Below are positions 27,161 to 35,002 of a stretch of DNA of 64,000 nucleotides, in pieces. Under the pieces are notes generated by a model. It was given only the letters and a program-made list of their open reading frames with translations, ran no database searches and was not told the DNA's origin. This stretch comes from Clostridium zeae (GTDB taxonomy: Bacteria; Bacillota; Clostridia; Clostridiales; Clostridiaceae). Made by a program: the position numbers and the translations under genes. The stretch is from the NCBI RefSeq assembly GCF_017312485.1, contig NZ_BMBA01000005.1, forward strand, positions 59,966 to 123,965. Reading direction: 5' to 3'. Numbering within the stretch: position 1 is the stretch's first letter; each line of letters begins with the position of its first letter.

Positions 27161-27211
27161 TCGACAACTATTGTCTAGAATTATAATATAATTTTTCTTT
27201 GGGGTTGTCAA
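27161..27211 (-). promoter_or_regulatory. Promoter and operator of the flavoprotein-ferredoxin operon
   Basis: On the minus strand TTGACA (27211-27206), 17-bp spacer, TATTAT (27188-27183). At the expected start lies TAGACAA-tag-TTGTCGA (27177-27161), an inverted repeat with one mismatch. The position suggests repression, plausibly by the divergent Rrf2-family protein. Confidence 0.65.
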
Positions 27212-27271
27212 TAAAAATGTTTTCTAAAAAAGTATATATTTACTGTTGAAGCTATATCTTGAATGAGAATA

Positions 27272-27288
27272 AATAATAGGCTATTATT
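27272..27288. promoter_or_regulatory. Dyad in front of the rrf2-type gene
   Basis: AATAATAG-g-CTATTATT is a perfect 8-1-8 dyad 40 bp upstream of the Rrf2-type start; possible autoregulatory site or -10 overlap. Confidence 0.35.
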
Positions 27289-27327
27289 AAGAGAAGGTCA
27301 CAAGATGTTTAAAGGAGTATGAAAGAA

Positions 27328-27831
27328 ATGAAATTTTCAATTGGAGTAGAATATGCGCTACATTGTTTATTATATATGGTAAAACTAGAAGAAGGTAAAT
27401 CTGTGGGTATACGGGATTTAGCTACGTTTCAAGGGGTTTCAGAAACGTATTTATCAAAGGTATATGCGAAATTGAGCAAGTCGGGAATTATAAAATCTAT
27501 ACCAGGTGTAAAAGGTGGGTATGCTTTAGCTCGTAATGCAGAAGAGATAACATTTTGGAATGTTGTTGAAGCAGTAGAAGGAAGCGAACCATTCTTTCAA
27601 TGTGCAGAAGTTAGGCAAAATAATATATTATTAGATAAGGATAACTTGCCAGATTCACATACGAAATGTCCTTGTCTAATAAAGGTTGTAATGTTAGACG
27701 CAGAAGCAGAAATGAGAAGACACCTAAATAGTAAGACATTAGCATGGTTATATGATGAGGTATATAATAAAAAACTTCCTAAGGACGTAGAAATAGCAAC
27801 ATTTGAATGGTTTAATAATAGCAAAAAGTAA
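27328..27831 (+). CDS. Rrf2-family regulator with Fe-S-type cysteines
   Basis: A 167-residue Rrf2 protein. The start MKFSIGVEYALHCLLYMV is the family's usual beginning, so ATG 27328 (AGGAG 10 nt before) is preferred over 27319. The winged helix lies at about 20-65 (VSETYLSKVYAKLSKSGII, GVKGGYALAR). C92, C114 and C116 match the three-cysteine cluster of Fe-S-sensing members such as NsrR/IscR. It probably represses the divergent flavoprotein-ferredoxin operon in response to redox, NO or iron-sulfur state; which signal is not visible. Confidence 0.88.
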   Translation: MKFSIGVEYALHCLLYMVKLEEGKSVGIRDLATFQGVSETYLSKVYAKLSKSGIIKSIPGVKGGYALARNAEEITFWNVVEAVEGSEPFFQCAEVRQNNILLDKDNLPDSHTKCPCLIKVVMLDAEAEMRRHLNSKTLAWLYDEVYNKKLPKDVEIATFEWFNNSKK

Positions 27832-27859
27832 TAAATTAGCGAAATATTTTACAATACAT

Positions 27860-27896
27860 AATAGCCTAAATCATCAAATATGGTGGTTTAGGCTAT
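27860..27896. terminator. Stem-loop after the rrf2-type gene
   Basis: ATAGCCTAAATCA pairs with the TTTAGGCTAT side through about 12 bp, between convergent genes. Weak T tract. Confidence 0.5.
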
Positions 27897-27955
27897 AAAA
27901 TTTCAACTATTTTATGAATTTATTACTTGTGGAGATAATCTAGATGTCCATATCA

Positions 27956-28618
27956 TTATAGTTTTATATTATTAACTTCTTTTAAGATAGTCTCAAGTTT
28001 TTCCACAGATTCTATTCTGTCGTTACATTTCTCACTGTCTAGGCATACAGTAAAGCCTATTGATTTGTATCCACCTTCTGCTGCATTAGATGTTTTACAG
28101 ATAGGTGAAACAAAGGTTACTTCATTTTCTACGTGTATGCAATTGCACAAGGAACATATATTAGCCTTTTTAGAGTCGGTGCTTGTCATCCTGCAAGACA
28201 TACCTATAACTTTATCATCCATATTGTAGACTACAAATAACTTGTTACTGGCCTTATCAATCCAACCTAGGTAGACATTTTTTGAATTTTCTTGGTTTAA
28301 GTCTGGAAGTTTAAGTTTCTTTTCTTTTTTAAACAATTTGCTAATTTGTGCATTTGTGATTACAGGCATACCATATACATATTCATCTAAATTATATAAA
28401 TAATTATTTATATAAGATGGATCTGTTATATTATTAAGGCTAAGCAGTTCTCTTTCTTCTTCTGCCAAATTGGCAAAAAGGTTGAAGATTTTATCCTGTG
28501 TATAGGCCTTAAAGGCATCAATGACATTGCTATCTGAACAAGTTTTGTAAGTATTGCTTAAGTCATTTAAGCATCTTTTTATATAATTATATTGATGTTT
28601 CTCTATAAAAGCTTTCAT
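27956..28618 (-). CDS. FusB/FusC-type EF-G-binding protein
   Basis: A 220-residue protein resembling the FusB/FusC/Far1 family, which binds elongation factor G and rescues ribosomes stalled by fusidic acid. The helical N-terminal part (about 1-120) is followed by a treble-clef zinc domain: CSLC at about 153-156, then GGYKSIGFTVCLDSEKC giving the second cysteine pair. The tail SVEKLETILKEVN matches the family end. Chromosomal homologues occur in many Firmicutes without proven resistance, so the phenotype is open. Single gene with its own promoter region. Confidence 0.82.
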   Translation of the reverse strand: MKAFIEKHQYNYIKRCLNDLSNTYKTCSDSNVIDAFKAYTQDKIFNLFANLAEEERELLSLNNITDPSYINNYLYNLDEYVYGMPVITNAQISKLFKKEKKLKLPDLNQENSKNVYLGWIDKASNKLFVVYNMDDKVIGMSCRMTSTDSKKANICSLCNCIHVENEVTFVSPICKTSNAAEGGYKSIGFTVCLDSEKCNDRIESVEKLETILKEVNNIKL

Positions 28619-28906
28619 AAAATTCAGTGCCTCTCTTCAAAATATATTATTTTCATCATTATCGTAAGTAAATATGATATCAGTTAAGGTTTATATTAGA
28701 TTAAATAGATAACCTTCATTAGGTTTTTACAATAAAATAATAGCATGGTTTAAAATAAGGGCTCAATCTAATTAATATTTCTGTAATGATTATGAGCATA
28801 GAAAATTCTCTATAACTATTTTTATTGTATAGTACCTGACAATAAAGGATAAATATACACAAGGTATAATATAAAGATAGGGGATATTCTTCCTAGAAAA
28901 GTATAA

Positions 28907-28943
28907 GATTCTAATTGAGAATCTCATAAAAAAACTGTATAAT
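28907..28943 (+). promoter_or_regulatory. Strong promoter with dyad on the -35
   Basis: TTGAGA (28915-28920), 17-bp spacer, TATAAT (28938-28943). GATTCT-aattg-AGAATC (28907-28923) is an inverted repeat covering the -35. It drives a leader of about 320 nt ahead of the CD3324-family gene. Confidence 0.65.
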
Positions 28944-28949
28944 ATAAAT

Positions 28950-29268
28950 GTAATTTATTAAAATAATTAGATGTAATTATGTATGAAAGGTGTAAACAGT
29001 ATGATTTACAAACATGAATTGGGATTAAGGAACACTCCTTGCGAAGGCCATAAAAACTAAATCGGCTATGCTTTGCTTGGAGATTAATTTGTTAAAATAG
29101 CTGATGTTGAATTTTGTGGTCTTGTTAAGTTCTTTTTGATTTTCATTAAAGAGCTTTAATTAGCGTTCAATTATTCAGCATTAGGCGATTTAATAGATAA
29201 TTTCATACATTTATTCCTTTATATTAAGAATAAAACTGTTGCAAACATAGCTTTGTAACAGTTTTTTT
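28950..29268 (+). ncRNA. Terminated leader or small RNA before the CD3324-family gene
   Basis: From the promoter at 28915-28943 a transcript would run to the terminator AAACTGTTGCAAA/TTTGTAACAGTTT plus seven T (29233-29268). It contains a possible 19-codon peptide MIYKHELGLRNTPCEGHKN (from 29001) with AAAGGTG before its ATG. Either an independent small RNA, or an attenuated leader whose read-through expresses the gene at 29313. I recognise no riboswitch class. Confidence 0.45.
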
Positions 29269-29312
29269 GGTCTTTGCTTCAACAAAAAATAAATTTTTGG
29301 AGGAGTAAAGAT

Positions 29313-29606
29313 ATGAAATATAGTAATGCATACAATGTTTTACCAGATGATATAGTAAAAATTATTCAAGAATATGTGAATGGAGAATATTTATATATAC
29401 CGAGAAGAGAAGAAGAGCAAAAGAAGTGGGGAGAGAATAGCGGTTCAAGAAGTACTTTAAAAGTAAGAAATGAAGAAATTTATCAGAAATATATAAGTGG
29501 TATGGCAATTTTGGATTTAGCTAAGGAATATTATCTTTCAGATAAAAGTATAAGAAGAATTATTGGTCAACAAAGGAAAAATGTGGTTAAGACTAATACA
29601 GAATGA
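29313..29606 (+). CDS. CD3324-family helix-turn-helix protein
   Basis: A 97-residue protein like the clostridial CD3324 family. The N-terminal part MKYSNAYNVLPDDIVKIIQ and GEYLYIPRREEEQKKWGE is conserved, and the C-terminal IYQKYISGMAILDLAKEYYL plus SDKSIRRIIGQ forms a Mor/resolvase-like helix-turn-helix. GGAGGAG precedes ATG 29313. It is probably a small DNA-binding regulator; targets unknown. A terminator-bearing leader precedes it and a stem-loop (29618-29666) follows. Confidence 0.75.
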   Translation: MKYSNAYNVLPDDIVKIIQEYVNGEYLYIPRREEEQKKWGENSGSRSTLKVRNEEIYQKYISGMAILDLAKEYYLSDKSIRRIIGQQRKNVVKTNTE

Positions 29607-29617
29607 TAAAGAAGGTT

Positions 29618-29666
29618 AAAAGGTCTATAGCTTGATTTGATAAAACCAAAATGGCTACAGACCTTT
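29618..29666. terminator. Stem-loop terminator between convergent genes
   Basis: AAAGGTCT-A-TAGC pairs with GCTA-C-AGACCTTT over 12 bp, followed by ATTTT on the plus strand. Confidence 0.65.
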
Positions 29667-29725
29667 ATTTTAAATAATATACAAAACAATATATAGTATT
29701 AAAGTTAATAGTGTTTCATTAAAAA

Positions 29726-31291
29726 TTATAAAACTAAAAAGACTCTAGCATTTTTTTCTAAAAGAAAGTCATAAGTATCTTTAAAGCCCATATAAGATAA
29801 AGCTATTAATAATGGATACACTGGGTATATATATCTGGATTTTATTTCCCATAATATATAGAATGCGATAAATCCTAATATCACTAAAACTAAGAGTACT
29901 TCGTCATATCTTTTAATTTTCATTGAATTTATTAATCTAATGAGGATAAAGCAATACATTAAAAAATTCATTACATACAATACTAAAAGCAAGGAGCTTC
30001 TGTATAGGGAATCACCTTTAAATAAGTCTGTTGCAAAAGTGGTATAGCTATAACCGCTGATCATACTCATTCTTTGACTTTTATTTGTAGTTCCGTCATC
30101 ACCAATTCCGTATCTATCAATTTGATAGGTTCCTTCCGTCCAAGTCCATACAATCTTTTTATAATACATGGTTATTAAATCACCAAAGGTTGCATTGGAT
30201 AATTTATCTTCAATTGATTGTTTATATAACTGGATACTTTCTTCTTTGTTATAACCAGCTTGTTGTTGATATATATTGTAACTTTGAAAATTGTCCCAAA
30301 AACCAAACCTGTCCATGTTAATTCCCATGTTTAGCCACATATATACCGGTGTAGAATTTATAGTAATGGATTCACTAACTTTATTTGCTAATTGAAGAGC
30401 TATATTTTGAGTCCAATTCGGTATGTTAAATAGTGAAATTACTATCAATAGGGCTGTTGCAACTTTTTTAAGGCCTATTTTCTTTAAACTCAGTAAAATA
30501 TAGATAATTGCAGCTATGAGATAAAGTACCCCTATTCCTCTGAAGTAGTTACCCATAGATAAAAGTACAGAGGAAATGATGATGTGTTTAATGTTTTTTT
30601 CTTTTACAAATCTAATGATAAAATATATAGCACTAGTTAATAGAGCTGTTCCTATAATGTCATTGTATATAAAATTACTCATTAGCAATGCTGGTATATA
30701 AGTAGCACCAAATACTAAAATACCATAGTCATTTTCTTTTGATTTATAATTAATTTGTTTATATATTAAGTAAATCATTAAAGTCGTAACAAGAGTAAAT
30801 AATATATTAAATATCTTTATAACAAGATAATTATCTGGAAATATAGCTAATAAAGCTTTTAAGTACAATACAATGGAGTAGTTAAATGGGAACATATAAA
30901 GATACCCACCAGCTTGAAATGAAGAATAATCATTGTTATACAGCATGTTTAAAGCTAATGAAACCACTGTTTGAGAATCAGCTGTAGGTAAAACTGTAAA
31001 TGCAAATATAATACCTAATTGAACAAGAAAGGATAGTAGTAAGGTAACTGGAATTACTATTTTTTTACTATACCTATTGAGTTTTAAGCACAGTTTATAT
31101 AATGCTATATTCAGTAGAACTAGTACTGTTATAACTAAAATAAAAACACCAATATTCTGCCTTTCTAAAATAGGGTTATCGCCATATACAGAAAAACTAT
31201 ATTTTGCTCTAATAAAAAATGAAGATATTATGAATATTCCTATAAAGAAAGTAAGTATTAAATATAATCCTTTTTTAAAAAACACTGTCAT
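29726..31291 (-). CDS. Multi-pass membrane glycosyltransferase-like protein (GT-C fold, PMT/ArnT type)
   Basis: A 521-residue membrane protein with about 12 hydrophobic segments. After the second segments an extracellular loop holds LPTADSQTVVSLA, in the place where GT-C enzymes (glycosyltransferase family 39, ArnT/PMT) keep a catalytic acidic residue. A long loop at about 315-430 with many aromatic residues follows, then further helices. Such enzymes transfer sugars from polyprenyl-phosphate donors to proteins or wall polymers outside the membrane. AAGGAGGC precedes ATG 31291. The acceptor is unknown and no polysaccharide genes adjoin it. Confidence 0.7.
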   Translation of the reverse strand: MTVFFKKGLYLILTFFIGIFIISSFFIRAKYSFSVYGDNPILERQNIGVFILVITVLVLLNIALYKLCLKLNRYSKKIVIPVTLLLSFLVQLGIIFAFTVLPTADSQTVVSLALNMLYNNDYSSFQAGGYLYMFPFNYSIVLYLKALLAIFPDNYLVIKIFNILFTLVTTLMIYLIYKQINYKSKENDYGILVFGATYIPALLMSNFIYNDIIGTALLTSAIYFIIRFVKEKNIKHIIISSVLLSMGNYFRGIGVLYLIAAIIYILLSLKKIGLKKVATALLIVISLFNIPNWTQNIALQLANKVSESITINSTPVYMWLNMGINMDRFGFWDNFQSYNIYQQQAGYNKEESIQLYKQSIEDKLSNATFGDLITMYYKKIVWTWTEGTYQIDRYGIGDDGTTNKSQRMSMISGYSYTTFATDLFKGDSLYRSSLLLVLYVMNFLMYCFILIRLINSMKIKRYDEVLLVLVILGFIAFYILWEIKSRYIYPVYPLLIALSYMGFKDTYDFLLEKNARVFLVL

Positions 31292-31558
31292 AATTAAGCC
31301 TCCTTTTAGATATTAACTATATACAGTATAAGCTGAATACCTTAAATAAAGCTTAAAGAATATATTAAAAATATACTTTTTTTATTTATTCACAAATACT
31401 ATAGCTACAACTTATAGTATAAGTATAAACAGAGTGGTTGGTAATTAATTACTATTAACAAATTTAAAGATATAGTTTATAATGAATGATATGAGAATTA
31501 TTATCATTTGAAAGATAGATAAGCATTTCAATCCATAAAAGGAGGTTGGGTTTTGTAG

Positions 31559-32059
31559 GTGATAAAAGAATTATCTGGTTTAATTATATTAGTAATGACT
31601 ATAATATCAGGTTTGTTATATTCTTCTTTAATAGAATATTGTCTTCATAGGTTTCTGCTTCATAATTCTTATGAGCAAGAACATGTGAAAGTTCATCATA
31701 AAGTATTTCATGGAATAGATTCTTATGAACTTGAAGTGGTAAATAAGGAGACCGTTTTATCAAGCTTATGTGAAATTTTAAGAAATATAGCACTGTACCT
31801 TCCAGTAGCTATTGTAATATTTATGAGAAATAAGTTTCTTGGAATTTTGTTTCTTATAGTATGTATAATTTACAATATGTGGGAGGAATTTGCTCATTAT
31901 TATTTTCATAAAAAGAACAAGAAGCTATTTGTATTTAAACTTAAAATGTTCAAGCGGTTAAAGGAGCATCATAGGATTCATCATTATATGTATAGATATA
32001 ATTTTGGGATTGGAACTAGCTTCTGGGATGTTATATTTAGAACTATAAAAAAAGTATAG
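31559..32059 (+). CDS. Fatty acid hydroxylase / sterol desaturase superfamily membrane protein
   Basis: A 166-residue di-iron membrane protein. Histidine boxes EYCLHRFLLH, EHVKVHHKVFHG and KEHHRIHHYMY match the fatty acid hydroxylase (ERG3-like) superfamily. Four hydrophobic segments. The GTG at 31559 is the first codon after an in-frame stop, with GGAGG 13 nt upstream; an ATG at about 31595 is possible but would cut the first helix. The reaction needs oxygen, which is interesting in a presumed anaerobe. Monocistronic, ended by the hairpin at 32180. Confidence 0.8.
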   Translation: MIKELSGLIILVMTIISGLLYSSLIEYCLHRFLLHNSYEQEHVKVHHKVFHGIDSYELEVVNKETVLSSLCEILRNIALYLPVAIVIFMRNKFLGILFLIVCIIYNMWEEFAHYYFHKKNKKLFVFKLKMFKRLKEHHRIHHYMYRYNFGIGTSFWDVIFRTIKKV

Positions 32060-32132
32060 ATAAAGATATAAGAACTATTTTAAAGACTCTGTTAGTTGCT
32101 AATAAGAGTCTTTAAAAATATAAATGATAGTA

Positions 32133-32150
32133 CTAAGTGGTACCTCTATA
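32133..32150. repeat. Possible family 2 remnant (one arm)
   Basis: CTAAGTGGTACCTCTATA resembles the right end of family 2 copies (GAAGTGGTACATCTATA) but no left arm is seen. Confidence 0.35.
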
Positions 32151-32179
32151 TACTAACACAGAAAGATATTTAGAAAATC

Positions 32180-32224
32180 AAAAAGAAGGAGAAGTCTATG
32201 ATTAGTAGGACTTTCCTTCTTTTT
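32180..32224. terminator. Bidirectional terminator between hydroxylase and ahpF
   Basis: AAAAAGAAGGA-GAAGTC pairs with GACTT-TCCTTCTTTTT. The A and T tracts flank both sides, so it can serve both convergent genes. Confidence 0.85.
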
Positions 32225-32232
32225 GATTAAAG

Positions 32233-33759
32233 TTAATTTCTTATTAGGTAATCGAATGCTCCTAGAGCTGCATTTGCACCTGAGCCCATGGAAATAATTA
32301 TCTGTTTATAAGCACTGTTTGTGCAATCACCTGCGGCAAAGATTCCAGGTATGTTTGTAGCACCATGATTATCAACAATTATCTCACCTATTCGGTTACG
32401 TTCAATTGTATCACCTAACCAATCTGTATTTGGTACAAGACCGATTTGAACAAATACTCCTTGTAACTCAACATGTTTAATTTCTTGAGTATCACGGTCA
32501 ATATAAGTAATACCATTTACCTTATCAGTACCAGTGATTTCTTTTGTTTGAGCATTTTTTATAACAGTTATATTTTTTAAGCTATAAAGGCGCTCTTGAA
32601 GTACAGCATCAGCTTTTAGTTCTGGCAGAAATTCTAAAACAGTTACGTGGTTTACAACTCCTGCAAGATCAATGGCTGCTTCTATACCAGAATTGCCTCC
32701 TCCGATTACTGCCACATGTTTTCCTTTAAATAAAGGAGCGTCACAATGAGGGCAATATGCTACACCTTTTGTTTTGAACTCATTTTCTCCAGGAACATTA
32801 ACATTTCGCCAACGAGCACCTGTTGAAATTATGACAGCCTTACTTTTTAAAACAGCACCATTTTCAAGTTCTACTTCTATTAAATCCTTTTTTGTCAATC
32901 CCTTTACTCGCTGTAAGTTCATGATATCAACATCATATTCCTTTACATGCTCTTCAAGGCTTGCTGCAAGCTTAGGGCCTTCAGTATATTTTACACTTAT
33001 AAAGTTTTCAATTCCAACAGTATCCATTACCTGACCGCCAAAACGTTCAGCAACAATCCCTGTACGGATTCCTTTACGTGCTGCGTAAATGGCTGCACTT
33101 GCTCCTGCTGGACCACCTCCAATGACAAGAACATCATAAGGTTCTTTATTACTGAATTCTGATGGATCTTGAGTCGTACCAAGCTTTGCAAGAATCTCTT
33201 CTACAGTCATACGTCCACTGCCAAAGAATTCACCATTTAAGAAAACTGATGGAACAGCCATTATATTTTTGCTTTCAACTTCCTCTTTGAAAGCCGCGCC
33301 ATCAATCATTGTATGAGTAATGTTAGGATTAAGAATACTCATTAAGTTTAAGGACTGAACCACTTCTGGACAGTTGTGGCAGGTTAAACTAATATAAGAT
33401 TCAAAATTGAATTGTCCTTTAAGATTTTTAATTTGATCAATTATTTTTTTGTCGACCTTTGGCGGTCTTCCACTAACTTGTAGCAAAGCTAACACCAATG
33501 AAGTAAACTCATGACCTAAAGGAATACCAGCGAAGGTTACTCCTGTATCTTCACCAACACGATTGACACTAAAGCTAGGTGTTTTTGATAATGCTGCTCT
33601 CTCTACATTAATTTTTGGTGACATAGCTGCTAGTTCATCTACTAATGAAATCATATCATTTGATATATTATCAGATCCTGCACTGATTTTAATAAGGACA
33701 TTGTCCTCCATCAATTGAAGATATTGTGCTAATTGTCCTTTAATATCGGAATCAAGCAT
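32233..33759 (-). CDS. ahpF: Alkyl hydroperoxide reductase subunit F
   Basis: A 508-residue flavoprotein that reduces AhpC with NADH. The N-terminal thioredoxin-fold pair carries the redox motif CHNC in [15 protein letters not shown] site [19 protein letters not shown] at about 210, NAD site [14 protein letters not shown] at about 348 and the catalytic CPHC in [11 protein letters not shown] complete the chain. The gene follows ahpC after 13 bp on the same transcript. Cytoplasmic peroxide detoxification. Confidence 0.96.
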   Translation of the reverse strand: MLDSDIKGQLAQYLQLMEDNVLIKISAGSDNISNDMISLVDELAAMSPKINVERAALSKTPSFSVNRVGEDTGVTFAGIPLGHEFTSLVLALLQVSGRPPKVDKKIIDQIKNLKGQFNFESYISLTCHNCPEVVQSLNLMSILNPNITHTMIDGAAFKEEVESKNIMAVPSVFLNGEFFGSGRMTVEEILAKLGTTQDPSEFSNKEPYDVLVIGGGPAGASAAIYAARKGIRTGIVAERFGGQVMDTVGIENFISVKYTEGPKLAASLEEHVKEYDVDIMNLQRVKGLTKKDLIEVELENGAVLKSKAVIISTGARWRNVNVPGENEFKTKGVAYCPHCDAPLFKGKHVAVIGGGNSGIEAAIDLAGVVNHVTVLEFLPELKADAVLQERLYSLKNITVIKNAQTKEITGTDKVNGITYIDRDTQEIKHVELQGVFVQIGLVPNTDWLGDTIERNRIGEIIVDNHGATNIPGIFAAGDCTNSAYKQIIISMGSGANAALGAFDYLIRN

Positions 33760-33772
33760 AATAAGCTTCTCC

Positions 33773-34336
33773 TTAGATCTTTCCTACAAGATCAAGACTT
33801 GGTTTAAGTGTTTCAGAACCTTCTTTCCATTTAGCAGGACAAACTTCACCAGGATTATTTCTAACGTATTGAGCAGCTTTTATCTTATTAACAAGAATGC
33901 TTGCATCACGACCTATACCACCAGCGTTTATCTCAACAGCTTGAATCACACCGTCTGGATCTATTATAAAAGTACCACGATCAGCTAAACCGTCTGCTTC
34001 GATTAATACATCAAAGTTACGTGATATAGTATGAGAAGGGTCGCCTATCATAGTATAAGTAATTTTCTTGATAGTATCTGAAGTGTCGTGCCATGCTTTG
34101 TGAGTAAAATGAGTATCAGTTGAAACTGAATATACCTCAACTCCTAGTGATTTTAAAGTTGCATAGTTGTCTTGCAAGTCCTCTAGTTCAGTTGGACATA
34201 CGAATGTAAAGTCCGCAGGGTAGAAACAAACTACACTCCACTTTCCCTTGAAATCTGCTTCGGTAAGGTCTAAAAATTTACCGTTTTGATAAGCTGATGC
34301 TTTGAATGGTTTTACTTCTGTTCCTATTAGTGACAT
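33773..34336 (-). CDS. ahpC: Alkyl hydroperoxide reductase peroxiredoxin AhpC
   Basis: A 187-residue typical 2-Cys peroxiredoxin. The peroxidatic C47 is in [10 protein letters not shown] and the resolving cysteine in GEVCPAKW near residue 166. AGGAGGTATTT precedes the ATG. First gene of ahpCF, with a promoter (TTGACA 34460-34455, spacer 16, TATAAT 34438-34433) and an interrupted palindrome at the start of transcription. Confidence 0.96.
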   Translation of the reverse strand: MSLIGTEVKPFKASAYQNGKFLDLTEADFKGKWSVVCFYPADFTFVCPTELEDLQDNYATLKSLGVEVYSVSTDTHFTHKAWHDTSDTIKKITYTMIGDPSHTISRNFDVLIEADGLADRGTFIIDPDGVIQAVEINAGGIGRDASILVNKIKAAQYVRNNPGEVCPAKWKEGSETLKPSLDLVGKI

Positions 34337-34402
34337 AATAAAAATACCTCCTAAATTTGGTTTTATAATTAAATTAGATTTACATACTTGTTGTAGTTTT
34401 TA

Positions 34403-34460
34403 TTAAGTAATAGTAATTATTACTTAATCTTAATTATAAAACTAAAGAATTATTTGTCAA
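34403..34460 (-). promoter_or_regulatory. ahpCF promoter with PerR/Fur-like palindrome
   Basis: The minus-strand promoter is followed by TTAAGTAAT-N7-ATTACTTAA (34403-34427). The inner part TAATAGT-a-ATTATTA resembles the 7-1-7 PerR/Fur box (TTATAAT-n-ATTATAA) at most positions. Peroxide control of ahpCF by PerR is established in Firmicutes; the match here is imperfect. Confidence 0.5.
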
Positions 34461-34640
34461 TAGTTTTGTATGAATTTTTTTTATTTATTCCATTAACTAT
34501 TTAACGCTAGGTTAGTATGCCCATTAATGAATAACTAACCAATGAAATAATATATTTAGGGGTATGTTATAAAAGATAAATTTTTATAAAGATTTTTTCT
34601 ATTATATATTGTTTATAATTAAAGATATAAAGTTCGGGTT

Positions 34641-34871
34641 ATGTTTAAGAGTATTGTTGAAATTAATTGGTTATACAGGAGACGCTATATGAGCGAGCTA
34701 TTAGAATTAAATGATTTTTTCAGATGGAATGGCGTTAAAAAACTGTACTGTTCGAACGTAGTGAGTTTACAGTTTTAGCCATGGAATATGAAAAGATCAT
34801 ATTAATTCTTTGCGTAGCTCATTAAAGCGACGGATGATTAACCAATTAATTTCAACACAGTGCTATAACAT
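34641..34871 (-). repeat. Family 1 inverted-repeat element, copy C (231 bp, opposite orientation)
   Basis: A full-length copy bounded by ATGTT and AACAT, inverted relative to copy B. The outer arms TTGAAATTAATTGG and CCAATTAATTTCAA pair perfectly, with bases that differ from copies A and B on both sides together. The inner region again holds GAACGTAGTGAGTTTACAG. Sits between the divergent ahpCF and polC genes. Confidence 0.85.
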
Positions 34872-35002
34872 CACCAAAGTATAAATATAGAAAATTTTAA
34901 ATAAGGAATTTGCATATAGATATTATTTCTACATGACAGAGAATAAGTCTTTTTATATAATAGTAAGGTACTAAAAATTTTGAAGAGGGGTTAAAGTATA
35001 CC

